Below are positions 7,607-15,969 of a DNA stretch of 64,000 nt, in pieces. Below the pieces are notes generated by a model. That model was given only the letters and a program-made list of their open reading frames with translations, was not told the DNA's origin and did not search any database. Position 1 is the first letter of the stretch, and every line of letters begins with the position of its first letter. The DNA is from Nocardioides faecalis (GTDB lineage Bacteria > Actinomycetota > Actinomycetes > Propionibacteriales > Nocardioidaceae), in contig NZ_CP074406.1 of assembly GCF_018388425.1 (NCBI RefSeq), positions 744,001 to 808,000 on the forward strand, written 5' to 3'. The position numbers and the translations under genes were made by a program.

Positions 7607-8937
7607 GCGTGTGCCCATTCCTCGACCTCCTCCTCGTCCAACCGGTAGCCGCGCAGCCACGCCAGGCTGAGGAGCACCAGCACCGCGGGCAGCACGGAGA
7701 AGCCCAGCGTGATCGCGGTGATCGCCGATTCCGGCTGCGCGACACCGCCGGTGGCGCTGGAGCGGTAGCCGCCCAGCGCGAGCACCACGGCGAAGACCCC
7801 CGGCCCCAGCGCCAGGCCGAGCGTCTCGCCGGCGGTCCACACCCCGGTGTAGACCCCGACCCGGGTGCTGCCGGTGCGCCGGGCGTCGACGGCCGCGGCG
7901 TCGGGCAGCATCGCCAGCGGGAACACCTGCACCCCGGCGTAGCCCACCCCGACGAGCGCCACCGCGGCGAACACCACCGCTGCCGGGGCGCTCTGGGCGA
8001 GCGCCGCGAGCCCGGCGCCGACGGCGAGCACGAGCGAGGAGGCGACGTACCCCTGCTTCTTGCCCAGCCGCCGGCCCACGGCGGCCCAGGCGGGGGTCAG
8101 CAGCAGTGCGGGGCCGACGAAGCACACGAACAGCAAGGTCGCCGCTCCGTCGCGCTCAAGCACGTCGCCGGCCAGGTAGTCGACGCCGGCGAGCATGCAG
8201 CCGCATGCCAGAGCCTGCAGCACGAAGGTGGTCAGCAGCAGCCGGAAGTCGCGGGCCCCGGCGACCAGCCGCAGCTGGTCGCGCAACGTGCCCGGCCCTG
8301 GCGCCACCGCGCCGACGGGAGCCGACGCGGTGCCCCGGTAGGCGAGCACGGCGCCGACGAGGATCAGCACCGCCATCGCCACGCCCATCACCCGGTAGCC
8401 GTCACGCCCGCCGACCGCGTCGCGGATCGCCGGCGCGCTGGCGCCCGCGAGCAGGATGGTGAACGCCAGGATCACCACCCGCCAGGTCATCAGCCGGGTG
8501 CGCTCGGCGTAGGAGCCGGTGAGCTCGGCGGGCATCGCGACGTAGGGCACCTGGAAGAACGCGTACGCCGTCGCGCAGGCGAGGAACGCGACGAGCACCC
8601 AGAGCACCTCCACGGTCCGCGAGCCCAGGTCCGGGCCGGCGAAGAGGAGCGCGAAGCAGGCCGCGAGCGCGATCCCCGCGCGCAACAGCCACGGCCGCCG
8701 CGGGCCCCGTGGATCCACGCTGCGGTCGCTGATCCGCCCCGCCACGGGGTTGAGCAGCACGTCCCATGCCTTGGGGGCGAAGACGATGACGCCGGCCAGC
8801 AGCGCGGGCACGGCCAGGGTGTCGGTCAGGTACGGCAGCAGCATCAGGCCCGGCACGGTGCCGAAGGCGCCCGTGGCCACCGACCCGGCGCCGTAGCCGA
8901 TCCGGACGCCGCGCGGCAGCGTCCCCACAGTGCCCAC
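7603..8937 (-). CDS. MFS/GPH-type (glycoside-pentoside-hexuronide) membrane transporter
   Basis: The protein of about 444 residues has around 12 hydrophobic segments. It belongs to the MFS_2/GPH group, shown by the N-terminal YGAGSVATGAFG, the loop between helices 2 and 3 (DVLLNPVAGRISDRS) and TGSYAERTRL. GPH members couple cation uptake to import of sugars or other small molecules. It sits between a PhaC-like hydrolase and an S1P-lyase-like enzyme, overlapping the latter by four bases, so its substrate probably feeds that pathway. Start is GTG 8937 or GTG 8928; both follow the hydrolase stop closely. Confidence 0.8.
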   Translation of the reverse strand: MGTVGTLPRGVRIGYGAGSVATGAFGTVPGLMLLPYLTDTLAVPALLAGVIVFAPKAWDVLLNPVAGRISDRSVDPRGPRRPWLLRAGIALAACFALLFAGPDLGSRTVEVLWVLVAFLACATAYAFFQVPYVAMPAELTGSYAERTRLMTWRVVILAFTILLAGASAPAIRDAVGGRDGYRVMGVAMAVLILVGAVLAYRGTASAPVGAVAPGPGTLRDQLRLVAGARDFRLLLTTFVLQALACGCMLAGVDYLAGDVLERDGAATLLFVCFVGPALLLTPAWAAVGRRLGKKQGYVASSLVLAVGAGLAALAQSAPAAVVFAAVALVGVGYAGVQVFPLAMLPDAAAVDARRTGSTRVGVYTGVWTAGETLGLALGPGVFAVVLALGGYRSSATGGVAQPESAITAITLGFSVLPAVLVLLSLAWLRGYRLDEEEVEEWAHA

Positions 8938-8942
8938 CCGGG

Positions 8943-10127
8943 CTACTTCGACAGCGCGCGCGAGGCCGACGAGGAGTGCCGCCGCTTGGGGCTGGTGCCG
9001 ATCGGGGCGGCGGGGGCGGCCGAGCCCGACCACTGGTCGAACCACTCGTCGAGCACCACCCAGGTGCTCTGCCGTGCCGCCCGGCCGGTCAGCATGCCGA
9101 GGTGCCCACCCGGCACCACCTCGAAGCGCACCTCCGGCGACCCCGACAGGTGCGGTACGACGGCGCGCACCGCCCGGACCGGGGCGATGCCGTCGGTCGA
9201 GCCGCCGAAGACGAGCACCGGCACGTCGATCGCGGACAGCTCGATGGTGCGGTCGTCGAGCTCGAAGTGCCCCTCGGCGAGCTGGTTGCCCTTCGCGAAG
9301 CGGTGGTAGAGCTGGCCGAAGGCGCGCCCGGGGTAGGCGATCATGTTGGCGGTGAACCGGTCGACGGCCTCGACCTGGGCGAGGAACTCCCGGTCGTCGA
9401 CGTGGGTGGCCAGCGCGATCGGCTTGGTGACGAGCTTCTGCACCGCGGTCAGCTGGAACGCCCAACGCACCAGCGGCTGCGGCGCCCCGCCGAGCATCTT
9501 GTAGCTGCGGGTGACGAGCCCGTTGCCGGCCGTCAGGTTCAGCAGCGGCCGGATCGGTGCCAGCAGCGGCACCTGGCTGACGTCGGCCGGGGAGCCGATG
9601 ATGCTCAGCGAGGCCACCGGAAGCGTGCCGGAGCGGGGGTCGGCGAGCGCGAGCATCGCGAAGATGCCACCCAGGCTCCAGCCGACCACGTGCACGGGCC
9701 GGCCGCCGGCGTGCTCGGAGACGGCACGGATCGCGGACGGCAGCACGTCGTCGACCCAGTGCTCCATGCCGAGGTTGCGGTCGGCGAAGGAGACCTGGCC
9801 GTACTCGACGAGATAGGTGGGCCGGCCCTCGGTGACCAGGTGCTCGACCAGCGAGCAGCCACGGCGCAGGTCGTAGCACAGCGAGGGCGCCGCCAACGGG
9901 GTGACGAGCAGGACGGGGTCGCCGTCCTCGACGCCGTCGGGCAGGGCGCGGTAGTGGTAGACCTCGCGCAGCGTGCCCTCGTCGATCAGCGTGCGCGGCA
10001 TCGGACGCAGGTCGGCGACGCCGCCGTAGAGCATCTTGTGGGCGACGTTGCTGGCGGCGGCCAGGACCCGGTCAGGACCGGGGACGAGACCGAAACCGGG
10101 CAGGGAGCGCACCGACGGCAGTTCCAT
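8943..10127 (-). CDS. Alpha/beta-hydrolase related to poly(3-hydroxyalkanoate) synthase (PhaC-like), Ser nucleophile
   Basis: The 394-residue protein aligns in layout with class III PHA synthases and PhaC-like acyltransferases: PVLLVTPLAAPSLCYDL, ptYLVEYGQVSFADRNLG and the nucleophile elbow VHVVGWSLGG at about residue 150. Also visible are VLVFGGSTDGIAP with the acid and PGGHLGMLTG with the His. True PHA synthases have Cys in the elbow (GxCxG); here it is Ser, so this is more likely a hydrolase or acyltransferase. It heads a three-gene minus-strand unit with the MFS transporter and PLP enzyme. The start follows a TAGCGT -10 (10134-10139) by 6 nt, suggesting a leaderless mRNA. Confidence 0.75.
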   Translation of the reverse strand: MELPSVRSLPGFGLVPGPDRVLAAASNVAHKMLYGGVADLRPMPRTLIDEGTLREVYHYRALPDGVEDGDPVLLVTPLAAPSLCYDLRRGCSLVEHLVTEGRPTYLVEYGQVSFADRNLGMEHWVDDVLPSAIRAVSEHAGGRPVHVVGWSLGGIFAMLALADPRSGTLPVASLSIIGSPADVSQVPLLAPIRPLLNLTAGNGLVTRSYKMLGGAPQPLVRWAFQLTAVQKLVTKPIALATHVDDREFLAQVEAVDRFTANMIAYPGRAFGQLYHRFAKGNQLAEGHFELDDRTIELSAIDVPVLVFGGSTDGIAPVRAVRAVVPHLSGSPEVRFEVVPGGHLGMLTGRAARQSTWVVLDEWFDQWSGSAAPAAPIGTSPKRRHSSSASRALSK

Positions 10128-10181
10128 GGCGGCACGCTACCCCGCCGGACCCGCCCTCGGAGGTCCGTTCCGCGGGGAGGG

Positions 10182-11612
10182 TCAGGAGCGGGTGGCCGGC
10201 CGCAGGGTCTTGGTGTGCTGGACGTCCTCGGCCAGCTCCAGCTCGGTCATGAAGCTGTCCGCCCAGGCCTTCACGTCGTGCTGCGCGATCTGCTTGCGCA
10301 TCGCCCGCATCCGCCGGGTGACCTCCTTGGGCTGGGCCTGGAACGCCTCGAGCAGCGCCGCCTTCATCCCGTTCATGTCATAGGGATTGACCAGCCAGGC
10401 CTGGCGCAGCTCCTCGGCGGCCCCCGCGAACTCCGAGAGCACCAGCGCGCCGTCGTCCTCGATCCGGCAGGCGACGTACTCCTTGGCGACCAGGTTCATC
10501 CCGTCGCGGTACGGCGTGACCACCATGATGTCGGCGGCGCGGTAGAGCGCCGCCATCTCCTCGCGCGGGTAGGAGGTGTGCATGTAGCTGATCGCCGGCG
10601 TGCCGATCCGGCCCAGGTCGCCGTTGAGCCGGCCCACCAGGCGGTCGATGTCGTCGCGCAGGTTGCGGTAGTGCTCGACCCGCTCGCGCGAGGGCACGGC
10701 GACCTGGACGAAGACGGCGTCGTCGACGTCGAGCGCGCCTTCGCTGACCAGCTCGCCGAAGGCGCGCAGCCGGGCGTAGATGCCCTTGGTGTAGTCGAGG
10801 CGGTCGATGCCGAGGAAGATCTTGCGGGGGTTGCCCAGCGCCTCGCGGATCTCCGCCGCGCGGGCGGTGACCGCCTCGGAGCGGGCGAGCTCCTCGAAGC
10901 CGGAGGCGTCGATCGAGATCGGGAACGCCGCCGCCCGCACCGTGCGTCCGTCGGGCAGGTAGACCAGGTCGCGGTGGGTCTTGTGCCCGACCCGCTGGCG
11001 CACCAGCCGGACGAAGTTCTGCGCGGCGCCCGGCAGCTGGAAGCCGACCAGGTCGGCGCCCAGCAGCCCTTCGAGGATCTGCCGGCGCCACGGCAGCTGC
11101 TGGAACAGCTCGGTGGGCGGGAACGGGATGTGCAGGTAGAAGCCGATCCGCAGGTCCGGGCGCAGCTCGCGCAGCATCTGCGGCACCAGCTGCAGCTGGT
11201 AGTCGTGCACCCACACCGTCGCGCCGTCGGCGGCCAGGTCCGCGGCCTTCTCGGCGAAGCGGCGGTTGACCTTGACGTAGGTGTCCCACCACTCGCGGTG
11301 GAACTCCGGCTTGGCGATCAGGTCGTGGTAGAGCGGCCACAGGGTGCCGTTGGAGAAGCCCTCGTAGTGCTCGGAGATCTCCGTCTCGCTCATCGCCATC
11401 GGCACCAGGTGCAGGCCGTCGACGGTGAACGGCTTCAACCGTGCCTCGTTGCCACCCGACCAGCCGATCCACACGCCGTCGTGAGCGCGCATCACGGGCT
11501 CGATCGCGGACACCAGGCCACCGGGGGAGCGGCGCCAGGCGGCCCGTCCGTTCTTCTCGGTGACCCGGTCCACGGGCAGTCGATTCGCAACGATGACGAG
11601 GTCATGAGCCAC
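10182..11612 (-). CDS. otsA: Alpha,alpha-trehalose-phosphate synthase (UDP/GDP-forming)
   Basis: This GT20 glycosyltransferase of 476 residues makes trehalose 6-phosphate from a nucleotide-glucose and glucose 6-phosphate. Visible family motifs are VIVANRLPV at the N-terminus, [33 protein letters not shown] and [19 protein letters not shown]. The partner phosphatase otsB is about 3 kb away on the other strand. The open frame extends far upstream, but GTG 11612 begins at the conserved N-terminus and lies 7 nt after a TAGGGT -10 box (11620-11625), which fits a leaderless transcript. Trehalose serves as osmolyte and stress protectant. Confidence 0.95.
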   Translation of the reverse strand: MAHDLVIVANRLPVDRVTEKNGRAAWRRSPGGLVSAIEPVMRAHDGVWIGWSGGNEARLKPFTVDGLHLVPMAMSETEISEHYEGFSNGTLWPLYHDLIAKPEFHREWWDTYVKVNRRFAEKAADLAADGATVWVHDYQLQLVPQMLRELRPDLRIGFYLHIPFPPTELFQQLPWRRQILEGLLGADLVGFQLPGAAQNFVRLVRQRVGHKTHRDLVYLPDGRTVRAAAFPISIDASGFEELARSEAVTARAAEIREALGNPRKIFLGIDRLDYTKGIYARLRAFGELVSEGALDVDDAVFVQVAVPSRERVEHYRNLRDDIDRLVGRLNGDLGRIGTPAISYMHTSYPREEMAALYRAADIMVVTPYRDGMNLVAKEYVACRIEDDGALVLSEFAGAAEELRQAWLVNPYDMNGMKAALLEAFQAQPKEVTRRMRAMRKQIAQHDVKAWADSFMTELELAEDVQHTKTLRPATRS

Positions 11613-11697
11613 GGCGCCCACCCTAGTGGCCGCCTGGTCGCGCGAGCAGGGTGCGGGGTTCGCGCGTCGCGGCCGGCCTCGCGGGCCGCGGGACGGG

Positions 11698-11736
11698 TGT
11701 CGGGTTGGCCCGACATCGAGTGTCCTGCTGGCAGGA
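11698..11736. promoter_or_regulatory. Two tandem hairpins before the sensor kinase gene
   Basis: TGTCGGG-TTGG-CCCGACA (11698-11715) and TCCTGC-TG-GCAGGA (11723-11736) follow each other between divergent otsA and the kinase start at 11772. They may be operators or leader structures. No regulator is known for them. Confidence 0.4.
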
Positions 11737-11771
11737 TCGTGTCCGTGCGTCGGTCCCGCGAGCATGGAGGC

Positions 11772-13085
11772 ATGAGCCAGGTGCTGACCTCCGCCGCCGT
11801 CCCGGCGCCCGCCGCCACGTCGTACGACGACCGCGACCGGGGCCCGCAGCGCGGGGTACGACGCGTGCTGCTGGAGAGCGGTTACGCGCTGTCGGCGTTC
11901 CCGATCGCCCTGGTCGCCTTCGTGCTGGTCGTGATCGACCTCTCCCTCGGCGCGAGCCTCGCCGTGCTGGTGGTCGGGGTGCTGCTCCTCAGCGTCGGGG
12001 TGATGGTGGCCCGCGGCTTCGCCCGCTTCGAGCGGCTGCGGGTGCAGGGGATGCTCGGGCGGCGCGCCGCCACCCCGCGTTATGTGTGCGCGGAGCCCGG
12101 CGCCGGCTTCTGGCGCCGGATGCTGACCCCGCTGCGCGATGCTCAGTCGTGGCTCGACGTCGCCTGGGCGCTGGCCGGCGTGGTGACCGGCACGCTGGCG
12201 TTCACCGTCACCGTGACCTGGTGGGGCGTCGTCCTGGGCGGCCTGACCTACTGGTTCTGGCAGCAGTGGTTGCCCGAGGACGGCGAGGGGCTGGCCCAGC
12301 TGATCGGCCTCGGCGAGGGCGCGGTGGCCGAGAGCCTGCTGCAGCTGGGGCTCGGAGTGGTCGCGCTCGTGACGCTGCCCTGGGCGGTGCGCGCGGTGAG
12401 CAACCTGCACGCCGGCCTGGCCTGGGCGCTGCTCAGCAGCCGCGCCGACCTGCAGGGCCGGGTGACGCAGGTCGAGCAGAGCCGCGACTCCGCGCACCGC
12501 GCCGAGGCGGAGTCGCTGCGCCGGCTGGAGCGCGACATCCACGACGGGCCGCAGCAGCGGCTGATCCGGCTCGGCATGGACCTGGGCCGCGCGCGGGTGC
12601 AGCTCGCCCAGGACCCTACGAGGGCCGCGCGCACGCTGGACGAGGCCGTGGCGCAGGCCCGGGCGGCGGTCGAGGAGCTGCGGGCACTGTCGCGGGGGAT
12701 CGCGCCGCCGCTGCTGGTCGACCGCGGCCTGGCCGCCGCGGTGGGGGAGATGGCCGCCGGGCAACCGATCCCGGTCGGGGTCCACACCGAGCTGCCCGGC
12801 GACCTGCCGGCCGCCGCGGAGACGGCCGCCTACTTCGTGGTGGCCGAGGCGCTGACCAACGTGGTCAGGCACGCCCGTGCCACCCGCGCCGACGTGGCGG
12901 TGGTCGTGGTCGACGGCCGGCTCGAGGTCACCGTGAGCGACGACGGCCGCGGCGGGGCGACGCCGACGCCGGGCCACGGCCTGCACGGGCTCGCCGAGCG
13001 GCTGCGCGGCGTGGACGGCGACCTGGAGGTCCTCTCGCCCGAGGGAGGGCCGACGCGGGTGCGGGCGCGGGTGCCGCTCGGGTGA
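11772..13085 (+). CDS. Two-component sensor histidine kinase (NarX/DesK type)
   Basis: The 437-residue kinase has an N-terminal membrane sensor with about four helices (residues 40-225, one pair split by a region around 90-125). The dimerisation/phosphoacceptor region follows, with H-box RDIHDGPQQRLIRLG at about residue 257. The HATPase domain has the N box ALTNVVRHARA and the G boxes DDGRGG and GHGLHGLAERL. This arrangement matches the 'putative sensor' kinases of actinobacteria. The cognate response regulator follows within 11 bp. The ATG at 11772 is close to GGAGG (one base), so initiation may be weak or leaderless. The signal sensed is unknown. Confidence 0.9.
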   Translation: MSQVLTSAAVPAPAATSYDDRDRGPQRGVRRVLLESGYALSAFPIALVAFVLVVIDLSLGASLAVLVVGVLLLSVGVMVARGFARFERLRVQGMLGRRAATPRYVCAEPGAGFWRRMLTPLRDAQSWLDVAWALAGVVTGTLAFTVTVTWWGVVLGGLTYWFWQQWLPEDGEGLAQLIGLGEGAVAESLLQLGLGVVALVTLPWAVRAVSNLHAGLAWALLSSRADLQGRVTQVEQSRDSAHRAEAESLRRLERDIHDGPQQRLIRLGMDLGRARVQLAQDPTRAARTLDEAVAQARAAVEELRALSRGIAPPLLVDRGLAAAVGEMAAGQPIPVGVHTELPGDLPAAAETAAYFVVAEALTNVVRHARATRADVAVVVVDGRLEVTVSDDGRGGATPTPGHGLHGLAERLRGVDGDLEVLSPEGGPTRVRARVPLG

Positions 13086-13107
13086 GGATCGTGTCGTGAG
13101 GATCGTG
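13082..13107 (+). repeat. 14-bp tandem duplication at the kinase/response-regulator junction
   Basis: GTGAGGATCGTG occurs at 13082-13093 and again at 13096-13107, separated by TC. The first copy contains the kinase stop and would give a GTGA overlap. The second holds the real, in-frame start of the regulator; the first copy's GTG frame closes after five codons. Confidence 0.8.
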
Positions 13108-13767
13108 GTCGCCGACGACTCGGTGCTGCTGCGCGAGGGCCTCCAGCTGCTGCTGGCCGAGGCCGGCCACGAGGTCGTCGCCGCGGTGGGTGACGGGCCC
13201 GGCCTGGTCGCCGCGGCCCTGGAGCACCGCCCGGACCTGGCGGTCGTCGACGTGCGGATGCCGCCGAGCCACACCGACGAGGGGCTGCGGGCCGCGGTGC
13301 GGGTGCGCCGGGAGTGGCCGGCGGCCCGCGTGCTGGTGCTCTCGCAGTACGTCGTGGCGTCGTACGCCGACGAGCTGCTGGCCACCGGCGAGGGCGGCGT
13401 GGGCTACCTGCTCAAGGACCGGGTCAGCGAGGTCGCCGAGTTCCTCGACGCACTGGCGACGGTGCAGGCCGGTGGCACCGTGCTGGACCCGATGGTGGTG
13501 CGCGACCTGATGGGCCGGCGCCGCGACCCGCTGCTGGCGCTCACCCCGCGCGAGCGGGAGGTGCTGGCGCTGATGGCGCAGGGACGCTCCAACGCAGCCG
13601 TCGCGGACGCGCTGGTGGTCTCCCTGGCGGCCGTGGAGAAGCACACCCAGCGGATCTTCGCCAAGCTCGGTCTGGCGCCAGACGACGACCAGGCGCACCG
13701 CCGGGTGCTGGCGGTGCTCCGCTACCTGCGCAGCGGGGCCGATCCCGCGACCGGGGCACCGCGCTGA
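13096..13767 (+). CDS. NarL/LuxR-family DNA-binding response regulator
   Basis: The 223-residue protein has a receiver domain with acidic residues VADDS (positions 5-9), phosphoacceptor Asp in VVDVRMP (D52), and the Ser/Lys of the switch region in LSQY and YLLKDR. A LuxR HTH follows at about 145-205 (LTPREREVLALMAQGRSN; VEKHTQRIFAKL). It is paired with the kinase immediately upstream. The GTG start at 13096 lies in a 14-bp tandem duplication that separates it from the kinase stop. Confidence 0.92.
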   Translation: MRIVVADDSVLLREGLQLLLAEAGHEVVAAVGDGPGLVAAALEHRPDLAVVDVRMPPSHTDEGLRAAVRVRREWPAARVLVLSQYVVASYADELLATGEGGVGYLLKDRVSEVAEFLDALATVQAGGTVLDPMVVRDLMGRRRDPLLALTPREREVLALMAQGRSNAAVADALVVSLAAVEKHTQRIFAKLGLAPDDDQAHRRVLAVLRYLRSGADPATGAPR

Positions 13768-13807
13768 GCGCCGTGCCTCACGGCCGGCGCACGACTCGGC
13801 GATGCGA

Positions 13808-13837
13808 ATGACACCTTTGTGATTCGCGGGTTACAGT
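13808..13837 (+). promoter_or_regulatory. Promoter of the DUF3263 gene
   Basis: A -35 ATGACA (13808-13813) and -10 TACAGT (13832-13837) are separated by 18 nt. They lie about 60 nt upstream of the ATG at 13899, leaving an untranslated leader with a GAGGAG ribosome site. Confidence 0.6.
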
Positions 13838-13898
13838 GGGCTCCTTCCACCTGTTCCGCCCGACGGGGCATCCCGCCCCGAGCGTCGAGGAGACTCCC

Positions 13899-14195
13899 AT
13901 GAGCGCCGAGCGCAGCCACCAGGACGCCGATGCGGCCGTTGCGTCCGGCATCAGCGACCGGGACCGGGCGATCCTCGAGTTCGAGCGGCAGTGGTGGAAG
14001 TACGCCGGCGCCAAGGAGAGCGCGGTGCGCGAGCAGTTCGACATGAGCGCCACCCGCTACTACCAGGTGCTCAACGCCCTGATCGACCGGCCCGAGGCCC
14101 TGGCCGAGGACCCGCTGCTGGTGCGCCGGCTGCGCCGGCTGCGCTCCCAGCGTCAGCGGCAGCGCTCCGCCCGGCGCCTCGGCTTCGAGATCTGA
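13899..14195 (+). CDS. DUF3263 family small protein
   Basis: The 98-residue protein matches the actinobacterial DUF3263 family: ISDRDRAILEFERQWWKYAGAKE, then FDMSATRYYQVLNALIDRPEAL, and a basic C-terminus RLRRLRSQRQRQRSARRLGF. The central part looks like a helix-turn-helix and the tail is Arg-rich, so DNA or RNA binding is plausible but unproven. The ATG has a GAGGAG site six bases before it. It is followed 17 bp later by a LytR_C protein, a pairing common in actinobacteria. Confidence 0.85.
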   Translation: MSAERSHQDADAAVASGISDRDRAILEFERQWWKYAGAKESAVREQFDMSATRYYQVLNALIDRPEALAEDPLLVRRLRRLRSQRQRQRSARRLGFEI

Positions 14196-14212
14196 CCCGC
14201 AGAGAGGCGGCC

Positions 14213-14821
14213 ATGAGCTTCCCCATCCCGCCCGCAGAATCCTCCGTCGACCCTGCCGGCTCGGCCGGCTCGACCGGCTCGACCGGCTCGACCGGCTCGA
14301 CCGGCGCGGCGGGCCACGCCCGATCGCGCTCGCAGCGCGGCGCGGTGCTGCCCTCGCCAGTGGTGATCCTGACCGTCGTGGCCGTCGCCCTGGCCGCGGT
14401 CGCGTTCGTGCTGACCCGCGACCCCGAGCCCACCGAGCGCGACATCTCGGCGACGACCGCGGCCGCCACGCCGACCCCGACGCAGACCGAGACCGCCACC
14501 GCGGAGCCGACGCAGAGCGCCAAGCCCAAGCCGAAGCCGGTCGTGCGCAGCAAGCAGTCCGTCGTGGTCTTCAACAACACCCGGATCACGGGCCTGGCCA
14601 AGCGCGTCTCGACCAAGGTGACCGAGGCCGGCTGGAAGGTCGTCGCCGCCGACAACTGGTACGGCACGGTGCCCGCGACGACGGTCTACTACCCCAAGGG
14701 CAAGAAGGCCGCCGCGCGCCAGCTCGCGCTCGACCTCGGCGTGGCCCGGATCAAGCCTTCCGACCCGAGCAGCGACATGAGCTCGACCAGCCTCACGCTG
14801 ATCCTCACCGGCGACCTCTGA
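14213..14821 (+). CDS. LytR C-terminal domain (LytR_C) membrane-anchored protein
   Basis: The 202-residue protein has a low-complexity N-terminus made of Gly-Ser-Thr repeats (about residues 15-31), one transmembrane helix (VVILTVVAVALAAVAFVLT, about 48-66) and a Thr/Pro/Lys linker. An extracytoplasmic LytR_C domain (SVVVFNNTRITGLAKRV to the end, about 115-202) follows. LytR_C domains occur at the end of LCP cell-wall ligases, but here there is no LCP catalytic domain, so a wall-associated accessory or regulatory role is inferred. AGAGAGG precedes the ATG. Confidence 0.85.
   Translation: MSFPIPPAESSVDPAGSAGSTGSTGSTGSTGAAGHARSRSQRGAVLPSPVVILTVVAVALAAVAFVLTRDPEPTERDISATTAAATPTPTQTETATAEPTQSAKPKPKPVVRSKQSVVVFNNTRITGLAKRVSTKVTEAGWKVVAADNWYGTVPATTVYYPKGKKAAARQLALDLGVARIKPSDPSSDMSSTSLTLILTGDL
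14258..14306 (+). repeat. 9-bp tandem repeat (GGCTCGACC) inside the LytR_C gene
   Basis: About four to five copies of GGCTCGACC run head to tail and encode Gly-Ser-Thr units. Copy-number change would stay in frame and only lengthen or shorten the disordered cytoplasmic N-terminus. Confidence 0.8.
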
Positions 14822-14895
14822 GGCGCCGGTCACGCCCGCGGCGCGCGATTTCACCCACTGGACCGTCCTCGTCACCGGGCGCATGGTGAGATGAC

Positions 14896-15750
14896 GTGGT
14901 GAGGTTCTCCTCAAGCGACGGCGAGAAGCGGTACGACGCCCTGGTGCAGGCGGCGGCGCGCACCGTCGTCGGGCTCGACTTCGACGGCACGCTCTCGCCG
15001 ATCGTCGCCGACCCCACTGCCGCGCACATCCATCCCGACGCCCGCGACGTCCTGGTCGAGCTCGCCGAGGAGGTCGCCGCGATCGCGGTGATCACCGGCC
15101 GTCCGGCCCGCCAGGCGCTCGACCTCGGCGGTCTGGAGGAGGTCGGGGACGCGCTGCAGGCGGCCGGCAAGGAGCTCTACGTCTTCGGCCAGTACGGCAA
15201 CGAGCGGTGGACCTCCACCCGGCGGCGCATCGTCGGCGCCCGGCCGCCCCGTGGCCTGGCCACGTTCGAGCGTGACCTGCCCCGGTTGCTGCGCCGCGCG
15301 GACGCCGCCGAGGCGTTCATCGAGGACAAGGGACTGGCGGTCGCGGTGCACACCCGCCGGCTGCCGGACCCCGACGGCGCGTTCGAGCGCCTGCTGCCCC
15401 CGATGCGGGAGCTCGCCGAGCGCAACGGCCTGGTGCTGGAGCCCGGGCGCGCAGTGATCGAGGTGCGCTCCGCCGGCTCGCACAAGGGCCTGGTCGTACA
15501 GCGGCTGGCCACGGTGCTGGACGCCGACGGCTTCCTCTTCGCCGGTGACGACCTGGGCGACGTCGAGGCCTTCGAGGCGCTCGACGAGCTCGCCACCGCC
15601 GGGGTGGACGTGCTCAAGGTCTGCTCGGCCTCCGACGAGCAGAGCGCGCTCGCCGAGATGTCGGACGTCGTGGTCCGCGGGCCCGAGGGAGTGCTGGCGC
15701 TGCTGGCGCGGCTGACGGCCGACGCGCGCGCCGACCGTCTCACATCCTGA
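14896..15750 (+). CDS. otsB: Trehalose-6-phosphate phosphatase
   Basis: This HAD-superfamily phosphatase of 284 residues dephosphorylates trehalose 6-phosphate to trehalose. The nucleophile motif VVGLDFDGTLSPI is at about residues 24-36, with ITGR (motif II region), the Lys in SAGSHKGLVVQRL and the metal-binding FAGDDLGDVEAFE (motif IV). It completes the OtsAB pathway with otsA at 10182-11612, although the two are not in one operon. The start is one of two consecutive GTG codons (14896, 14899); both lie after GGTGAGATGAC. Confidence 0.93.
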   Translation: MVRFSSSDGEKRYDALVQAAARTVVGLDFDGTLSPIVADPTAAHIHPDARDVLVELAEEVAAIAVITGRPARQALDLGGLEEVGDALQAAGKELYVFGQYGNERWTSTRRRIVGARPPRGLATFERDLPRLLRRADAAEAFIEDKGLAVAVHTRRLPDPDGAFERLLPPMRELAERNGLVLEPGRAVIEVRSAGSHKGLVVQRLATVLDADGFLFAGDDLGDVEAFEALDELATAGVDVLKVCSASDEQSALAEMSDVVVRGPEGVLALLARLTADARADRLTS

Positions 15751-15778
15751 ACGCGCGTCTTGCTATTCGGGCCCCCGA

Positions 15779-15808
15779 TTCGGTGTCCCGGCAGGGCACG
15801 CCTAAGGT
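15779..15808 (+). promoter_or_regulatory. Possible promoter of the SAM riboswitch transcript
   Basis: A -10-like TAAGGT (15803-15808) lies nine bases before the aptamer, with a weak -35 TTCGGT (15779-15784) 18 nt upstream. The position just ahead of the riboswitch makes it a reasonable candidate. Confidence 0.4.
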
Positions 15809-15816
15809 GTTGCTTG

Positions 15817-15956
15817 CTCATCCAGAGGGACTGAGGGAACGGCCCTGAGAAGTCCCGGCAACCGCCGCGAACCCCCGCAGGCGCACCACGGTGCGTCCGG
15901 AGTCGTGGAAGTGGTGCCAAATCCGACCGGCGCGAGAGTCGCGCTGGGCAGATGAG
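15817..15956 (+). ncRNA. SAM-I (S-box) riboswitch
   Basis: The leader begins CTCATCCAGAGGGACTGAGGG, whose first six bases (15817-15822) pair with GATGAG at 15951-15956 to close P1. It continues with GGCCCTGAGAAGTCCCGGCAACC, the hallmark S-box core (GGxCxxGAxGxxCCxGCAACC). A variable GC-rich arm follows, then GTGGTGCCAAATCC, the conserved 3' core. The AAGGAGG ribosome site of the next gene begins directly after P1, so SAM binding could hide or expose it, giving translational control. The regulated gene is a threonine-synthase homologue followed by a sulfur carrier, which fits methionine rather than threonine synthesis. Confidence 0.88.
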
Positions 15957-15969
15957 AAGGAGGACTGCT

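Noticed and set aside
6107..8125. Longer frame for the S1P-lyase-like protein
   Set aside because: The upstream part lies over the transporter in another frame; the ATG at 7606 with the ATGA overlap is the sensible start.
8943..10127. True PHA synthase (phaC)
   Set aside because: The nucleophile is Ser rather than Cys, and no phasin, phaA or phaB gene is adjacent.
8976..11771. Long N-terminal extension of the sensor kinase frame
   Set aside because: The upstream translation is shadow sequence opposite the PhaC-like gene and otsA; the kinase homology starts at 11772.
13808..13837. Riboswitch in the DUF3263 leader
   Set aside because: The leader is short and has no recognisable aptamer; it is treated as a plain promoter and leader.
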